Assembly (NCBI GenBank): GCA_964352985.1
Contig: CAYGUK010000008.1
Coordinates: 1 to 59,232, forward strand
DNA from: CAYGUK01 sp964352985
Lineage (GTDB): Bacteria; Pseudomonadota; Gammaproteobacteria; JAHCLG01
Length of the DNA: 59,232 nt
Direction of reading: 5' to 3'
Positions 54,509-59,232 of this stretch are shown here, one piece after another. A model generated the notes under the pieces. That model saw only the letters and a program-made list of their open reading frames with translations, did no database searches and was not told where the DNA came from. A program made the position numbers and the translations under genes. The number at the start of each line of letters is the position of its first letter. Position 1 is the stretch's first letter.

Positions 54509-55897
54509 ATGCGTACTATCACACGTCTTTTTTTATCCTGCTCATTGTGCTTACTGCTAATTTCCAATAGCTTAGCTGGCAATACCCATGAATACCATCT
54601 TAAAAATGGTTTAAAACTGATTGTCAAAGAAGATCATCGCGCACCCGTTGTGGTATCGATGGTTTGGTATAAAGTGGGTGGCGCTTATGAACCATTAGGT
54701 TTAACTGGGATTTCACATGTTTTAGAACACATGATGTTTAAAGGGACTAATAAATACGGTCCCGGCGTGGTCACGCGTATGGTTGCCGAAAACGGCGGCC
54801 AAGAAAATGCGTTTACCTCTAGTGATTATACCGCTTATTATCAAGAGCTTTCTGCCGATAAATTGCCATTAAGTTTTAAAATCGAATCAGATCGCATGCA
54901 TAACTTATCGCTCACCGAAAAAGAATATAGCAAAGAAATTAAAGTCGTCATGGAAGAGCGCTACATGCGCGTCGATGATTCACCACAAGGTTTAACCTTC
55001 GAGCGTTTTAAAGCCGGCGCTTTTGTCGCAAACCCTTATCATAATCCAGTAATTGGTTGGCAAGAAGATTTAAATAATTTAACAATTCAAGATGTGAGAA
55101 AATGGTATCACGAATATTACGGTCCCAATAATGCGACAGTTGTTGTTGTAGGTGATGTTAAACCCGAAGACGTTTACAAACTCGCTGAAAAATATTTTGG
55201 CCCATTAAAACCAATTGATGTGCCTGCATTACGCAAAGTTCGTACGCCCCCACCATTAGGTCAACGTCAAGTTGATGTTCATGCGCCAGCAAAATTACCC
55301 TGGTTAATTATGGGTTATAACGTCCCTGTCGTTAAATCCGATAAAGAAAAATGGCAGCCATATGCGCTTGATGTTTTATCTGGCATTTTAGATGGGGGTA
55401 ATAGTGCGCGTATTTCTAAAGATTTAATTCGTGAACAACAAATTGCCAGCGAAGCAGGTGCGTCTTATTCTGCCTTTTCACTTTACCCAAATTTATTTAC
55501 CCTAGAAGGTACGCCTTCTCGAGGCCACACCATTGCTCAATTACAACAAGCTTTTTTTGATCAAATAAAAGCATTACAAACAAATTTAGTCACACCACAA
55601 GAATTAGAACGTGTCAAAGCCCAAGCCATTGCGCAAAAAACCTATGATAGAGATTCGATTGTCAATCAAGCCATGCAAATTGGTATGTTAGAATCACTCG
55701 GTTTATCCTATAAATTAGCAGATGAGTATGTGGAAAATATATCAAAAGTTACACCACAACAAATCCAACAAGTAGCTAAAGAATATTTAATTCCAGATCG
55801 CTTAACCATCGGCGTATTACACCCTTTGCCAATTGGGGCACCGTCACCTTTGCCTCAACCACCTAAAGTTAATGGAGCTGCTAACCATGATCGCTAA
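54509..55897 (+). CDS. M16 zinc peptidase, catalytic subunit
   Basis: This 462-residue protein has a signal peptide (MRTITRLFLSCSLCLLLISNSLAG). The inverted zinc motif HVLEH sits at about residues 70-74 in GISHVLEHMMFKGT, with the downstream Glu in EVVMEER (IKVVMEERYMRVD). It is a pitrilysin/insulysin-type peptidase acting in the periplasm. The frame begins at 54467, but AAGGAAAATCTT precedes ATG 54509. The partner gene overlaps its end by 11 bases; the pair is typical of proteobacterial M16 dimers (YmxG/PqqL-like). Confidence 0.93.
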   Translation: MRTITRLFLSCSLCLLLISNSLAGNTHEYHLKNGLKLIVKEDHRAPVVVSMVWYKVGGAYEPLGLTGISHVLEHMMFKGTNKYGPGVVTRMVAENGGQENAFTSSDYTAYYQELSADKLPLSFKIESDRMHNLSLTEKEYSKEIKVVMEERYMRVDDSPQGLTFERFKAGAFVANPYHNPVIGWQEDLNNLTIQDVRKWYHEYYGPNNATVVVVGDVKPEDVYKLAEKYFGPLKPIDVPALRKVRTPPPLGQRQVDVHAPAKLPWLIMGYNVPVVKSDKEKWQPYALDVLSGILDGGNSARISKDLIREQQIASEAGASYSAFSLYPNLFTLEGTPSRGHTIAQLQQAFFDQIKALQTNLVTPQELERVKAQAIAQKTYDRDSIVNQAMQIGMLESLGLSYKLADEYVENISKVTPQQIQQVAKEYLIPDRLTIGVLHPLPIGAPSPLPQPPKVNGAANHDR

Positions 55898-57227
55898 AAA
55901 ATATTTTATATTATTTACTTTAATATTTACTTTTATTGCGCCTAGCTTTGCAGCAAAGCAAGAAAAAAAAGTATTGAATATTGAACATTGGACCACGAAA
56001 AATGGTGCGCATGTATATTTTGTAAAAAGCGCACAATTACCCATGATTGATATTAAAGTTATCTTTTCTGCAGGTAGTTCCCGTGATGGTAATCAACCGG
56101 GTATTGCGCAATTAACCAATGCCATGTTAAATCAAGGTACAAATCAAAACGATGTCAATAGTATTGCGAGTGGTTTTGAAGATCGTGGTGCGCAATTTGA
56201 TAATGATTGTGCAAGAGATAGCGCGAGTCTTGCCTTACGTAGTTTAACCGATCCTAAATTATTAGATACCAGCATTAAACTTTTTAGTGAAGTGATTAGT
56301 CATCCCATATTTCCAGAAAAAGCGTTAGATCGCCGCAAAAAAAATATTGTTGCCGCGATAAAACAACAACTCCAAACACCTGGATATGTTGCCGCACGTG
56401 CTTTCTATAAAAATTTATATCATAACCATCCCTACGCACATCCGGTGTTAGGTACGTTGAAATCGATTCCGCCTATCACTCAAAAAGATGTGGTGAATTT
56501 TTATAATCAATATTACGTGGGTAACAATGCTGTCGTTGCCATTGTTGGTGATGTCACGCTAGATCAAGCAAAAAAAATAGCGGATGAAGTAATCGGTGGT
56601 TTACCTGAAGGTAAAAAAGCACCTAGTTTGCCTAAAGCTCAAGATTTACAGAAAGCTGAAACAAAGCAAATTACCTTTCCCTCAACACAAACGCATATCA
56701 TCATTGGACAAGTGGGAATTTCTCGTCAAAGTCCTGAAATTTATGCGTTATCCGTTGGTAATTTTATTTTAGGTGGCAATCCTTTTATTTCACGTTTATT
56801 TAAAGTGGTACGTGAAGAACATGCCTTTGCCTATGCGGTTTATAGTTATTTTCTCCCGATGGAAGATGATGGCCCATTTGTCATTTCTTTACAAACAAAA
56901 ACCGATCAAACTCAATCCGCTTTAAAATTAACCAATGAAACATTTTTAAATTATATTAAAAATGGTCCAACCGAAAAAGAACTTACTCTTGCTAAAAATG
57001 GCATTATTGGTGGTTTCCCTTTAACTATTGATAGTAATAGCGCCATCGCAGGAAAAATTGCAACGATTGGGTTTTACAATTTGCCATTAAATTATCTCGA
57101 TACTTATCGCGATAAAATTAAAGCGGTGACACAAGAAGATATTAAAAAAGCATTTCATCAACTCATTCATCCTAATCACATGTTAACGATTACCGTTGGC
57201 AAAGCAAATTCAAATGCAAAAGCCTAA
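55887..57227 (+). CDS. M16-family peptidase partner lacking the zinc motif
   Basis: This 446-residue M16-like protein has a signal peptide (LFTLIFTFIAPSFA) and begins in the 11-base overlap with the catalytic subunit at ATG 55887. The HxxEH motif is absent: the equivalent region reads PGIAQLTNAMLNQGT. The R/Y pair in the C-terminal domain is conserved (GGNPFISRLFKVVREEHAFAYAV), so it is the non-catalytic subunit that helps bind substrate in the heterodimer. The rsmD gene starts within its last codons. Confidence 0.92.
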   Translation: MIAKKYFILFTLIFTFIAPSFAAKQEKKVLNIEHWTTKNGAHVYFVKSAQLPMIDIKVIFSAGSSRDGNQPGIAQLTNAMLNQGTNQNDVNSIASGFEDRGAQFDNDCARDSASLALRSLTDPKLLDTSIKLFSEVISHPIFPEKALDRRKKNIVAAIKQQLQTPGYVAARAFYKNLYHNHPYAHPVLGTLKSIPPITQKDVVNFYNQYYVGNNAVVAIVGDVTLDQAKKIADEVIGGLPEGKKAPSLPKAQDLQKAETKQITFPSTQTHIIIGQVGISRQSPEIYALSVGNFILGGNPFISRLFKVVREEHAFAYAVYSYFLPMEDDGPFVISLQTKTDQTQSALKLTNETFLNYIKNGPTEKELTLAKNGIIGGFPLTIDSNSAIAGKIATIGFYNLPLNYLDTYRDKIKAVTQEDIKKAFHQLIHPNHMLTITVGKANSNAKA

Positions 57228-57771
57228 TCAAATTAGGATAATTGGTGGTTGTTGGCGCGGAAGAAAAATACAATTTCCCGCCAACACCACGATTAGACCC
57301 ACCGCAGATAGAACGAGAGAAACACTTTTTAATTGGCTACAAAATGATATTGTGGAAAGTCATTGCCTCGATTGCTTTGCAGGTTCTGGCGCTTTAGGAC
57401 TAGAAGCCTTATCACGTGGTGCCGCGCATGTTGATTTTATCGATAGTGATAACCATGTTTGTCAACATTTAATAAAGACACTTGATATTTTACAATGCGC
57501 TAAAGCCAAAGTTCACCCTAGCAAATTTGAAGATGTCTCGCTTTCTAAAAGTTATGACATCATATTTTTAGACCCGCCATTTTCTAAAAATTTAATATTC
57601 CCTACTTATAAAAAGTTACATGAATTTAACCATTTAAAAACCAACACTTTGATATATGTTGAATCTGAAACTGAAATAACCTTTGACAATGCAAAATGTT
57701 TAAAGGCAAAAAAAGCCGGCCAAGTTTGGTTTTATTTATTTCGTCGATTCCCGCCGCCTCCATCAATGTAA
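57214..57771 (+). CDS. rsmD: 16S rRNA (guanine-966-N2)-methyltransferase
   Basis: This is a compact RsmD with 185 residues. IRIIGGCWRGRKIQFP is the N-terminal signature, IRPTADRTRETLFNWL precedes the SAM-binding LDCFAGSGALGLEALSRGA, and IIFLDPPFSKN contains the DPPF catalytic motif. It methylates G966 of 16S rRNA. The frame reaches TTG 57196, but ATG 57214 gives the usual length and a 14-base overlap with the M16 partner gene, so it is translated from the same message. Confidence 0.95.
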   Translation: MQKPNQIRIIGGCWRGRKIQFPANTTIRPTADRTRETLFNWLQNDIVESHCLDCFAGSGALGLEALSRGAAHVDFIDSDNHVCQHLIKTLDILQCAKAKVHPSKFEDVSLSKSYDIIFLDPPFSKNLIFPTYKKLHEFNHLKTNTLIYVESETEITFDNAKCLKAKKAGQVWFYLFRRFPPPPSM

Positions 57772-57856
57772 TGAATTGATTATTAAATACTTTTCTAATA
57801 ACCGCCCTATCTCGCGGGAAAACAGCGGGAAAAATGGGTGCTATCTTACCAGTTAT

Positions 57857-58327
57857 TTACCGGCTGATAGCCTCCCACAATGGCTGGATTAGGCAACCAA
57901 CGCACATAACACCCGCATTTAAATCCTTAATGAAAATTTTCCCAAAAACAGGGATTAAATGTTTTTTACAAACGCGCTCATAACGATCGTAGGTTCTAAG
58001 TTGTAGACGTTGCTTTACCTTCACTAAAAATTGATTAAGTAGATCAACGATTAATACAGGCTTTGAAATATGTCCAAATTTAATTGCATTTTTTGAGTCA
58101 GGAAAAAATTCCGCATAATTAAAATTACCCAACTCTATCGCTTCGATTACTTTTCCTCGTAGACTAATCACTCGACCAATATTTTTTATTGTCGGCTTAA
58201 GTTTCAATGTTTCTCTACACAATATTTTTCGATAGCAAAACTCTATTCTGATCGACTGAATACCTTTTTTTGAAGTACGAATATAAACCCCGATTGCCAC
58301 CCTTTTTTCAGTTTCTTTCTGAGACAT
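57857..58327 (-). pseudogene. truncated phage-type integrase (Arm DNA-binding and core-binding part only)
   Basis: The 156 readable residues begin with an arm-type DNA-binding segment like DUF3596 (RIEFCYRKILCRETLKLKPT, IELGNFNYAEFFPDS), then the start of the core-binding SAM-like domain (LRTYDRYERVCKKHLIPVFGKIFIKDLNAG). After that the sequence diverges and stops. The tyrosine-recombinase catalytic domain (R-H-R-Y) is absent, and only 85 bases separate its end from rsmD. So it is a degenerate integrase at the element edge next to rsmD. The neighbouring reading frame at 58411 is on the same strand. Confidence 0.7.
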
Positions 58328-58410
58328 AATTTTTACCTCTTATCGTAAGAATCATGCACTGTAACAAAAACCTTAGAAAAAGATGATCAAGATCTAACAT
58401 CATAATTTAT

Positions 58411-59232
58411 TTAAACAGCTTCTAATTCAGCATGGCGTTCAGTATGATTAACAAATGCTCCCTTTAACTCGTTATCTATATCCATTTTCATCTGAGCGAG
58501 ATAGTCAATCACTAATTGATGCCAATTAAAAACTTTTTTAACCTCTATAGTTTCGTTGCTTTCAATTATTAATATTGAAAATAGGCTTTCAAAACAAGCA
58601 GGGGCACTGTATTCATCAGTGAGTGAGCGCACATCAACCGCAGCTATTTCACCATTTATCGATCTATCTGCTAAATGTAAAAATGCTTCCACCGTGCTTG
58701 AAAATCCTATTTTTAATGGTGATAGTGCTTCGTCTTCAAAACCACCATCCATTAACACATTCGCCATTCGTTGTTTTCTACTTGCCCAACTTAAGCATTG
58801 CATGGCTTGATTCAATTGTTCTTGACGGCGCTGCTTTTTAATTTCAGGTGAATTTTGATCATACCAAGTTTCTACAGGTGTATTTAATGTTAATACCCCT
58901 GCCGCTGCAAGGCGCTGAATGATCTCCAACGTATTTTGGTCAATGGTTTCTAAAACAGTATTTTTCGGCAGTTTTGGAGATAAGTACTCCTGAATTTTTT
59001 GGGAGTTATTTTTAACAACGGCTAAAACCGTTGATTGTTGAGTATCATGAAGTTGATACGTGTTTAATGATTCCAGCTCCGCATTAAATTCATTGGCTAT
59101 CGCTTCCTTCAGATTAGCCTGCTCATCAGGAGTTATCTCAGCTTGTCGATCAATAGGATCGATAGTGGCTTGATCTGCCATCAATGCTTCCATACGCTCC
59201 ATAAACGCCGCACGTCCTGATGGCATTTTCAT
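58411..59232 (-). CDS. unrecognised open gene running off the window (C-terminal part)
   Basis: The 273 visible residues have no clear domain: a polar N-terminal half with Glu/Gln/Asn-rich helices and a C-terminal segment with HQLVIDYLAQMKMDIDNELKG. The first codon in the window is ATG, but there is no room to see a ribosome site, so the gene may start further right (5' truncated by the window edge). A helicase or phage/ICE accessory tail is one possibility, only from the gene neighbourhood. The stop codon is followed by 83 bases to the integrase remnant. Confidence 0.5.
   Translation of the reverse strand: MKMPSGRAAFMERMEALMADQATIDPIDRQAEITPDEQANLKEAIANEFNAELESLNTYQLHDTQQSTVLAVVKNNSQKIQEYLSPKLPKNTVLETIDQNTLEIIQRLAAAGVLTLNTPVETWYDQNSPEIKKQRRQEQLNQAMQCLSWASRKQRMANVLMDGGFEDEALSPLKIGFSSTVEAFLHLADRSINGEIAAVDVRSLTDEYSAPACFESLFSILIIESNETIEVKKVFNWHQLVIDYLAQMKMDIDNELKGAFVNHTERHAELEAV

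Noticed and set aside
55887..57227. Second M16 gene as a broken copy
   Set aside because: Only the zinc motif is missing while signal peptide and full-length C-terminal domain are intact, which is normal for the non-catalytic partner.
1..59232. CRISPR arrays, tRNA or rRNA genes
   Set aside because: No array of spaced repeats, no cloverleaf-like tRNA sequence and no rRNA segment was found by reading; weak signals may be missed without a covariance search.

Overview
The window looks like chromosome of an AT-rich gammaproteobacterium with a host-associated lifestyle, most plausibly in or near the Legionellales (Legionella/Coxiella/Berkiella-like). This is inferred from gammaproteobacterial housekeeping blocks (glnE, waaF-waaC, rpmB-rpmG, recG, ftsY-ftsE-ftsX, rsmD) combined with several proteins that resemble eukaryotic enzymes or eukaryote-directed motifs. 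No rRNA, tRNA or CRISPR array is visible, so the taxonomic placement is an inference.

Region 1 (1-22.9 kb) is a surface-polysaccharide (O-antigen) locus. On the minus strand (12-6115) are a sugar epimerase, the ABC exporter pair wzm/wzt, a methyltransferase, a second epimerase and the amidotransferase half of an asparagine-synthetase-like gene broken by an in-frame stop. A 144-bp MITE-like element with perfect 17-bp ends and a 5-bp target duplication sits in the divergent promoter region (6230-6373). On the plus strand follow a radical SAM/SPASM protein, a CgeB-like glycosyltransferase and a GNAT acetyltransferase. WbqC-like and deacetylase-like genes lie on the minus strand, then a membrane-anchored transglutaminase-fold protein, an epimerase, a full-length AsnB-like amidotransferase, and a clean wbpA-wbpB-wbpD-wbpE-wbpI operon. 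That operon should make UDP-2,3-diacetamido-2,3-dideoxy-D-mannuronic acid. One more epimerase closes the locus before a strong terminator.

Region 2 (23-40.2 kb) is mostly core. It holds three tandem DUF945 (YdgA-like) envelope proteins, an SLC13-type transporter with TrkA-C domains, glnE, a small zinc-finger protein, waaF and waaC followed by an overlapping FAD monooxygenase-like gene, a cupin, a waaE-like core glycosyltransferase, rpmB-rpmG (rpmG is only 50 aa) and recG.

Region 3 (40.3-51 kb) is the unusual part. It begins with an operon of a tubulin-tyrosine-ligase-like ATP-grasp protein, a short-chain dehydrogenase and a LuxR-type regulator. An MFS efflux pump with a palindromic operator in its promoter follows. 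Next come a small protein ending in a near-canonical SUMO-interacting motif, a ~1000-residue ankyrin protein with a possible YopT-like (C58) cysteine-protease head, and two paralogous proteins that resemble the eukaryotic actin maturation protease (ACTMAP/UPF0692), one with a nuclear-localisation-like tail. I read this as a cluster of candidate host-directed effectors acting on tubulin, actin and the SUMO system, inserted between core genes.

Region 4 (51-57.8 kb) is core again: DUF445 protein, ftsX, ftsE, ftsY, a divergent pair of M16 peptidases (one catalytic, one lacking the zinc motif) and rsmD. The last 1.4 kb holds a truncated phage-type integrase and an unrecognised open gene running off the window, probably the edge of an integrated element.
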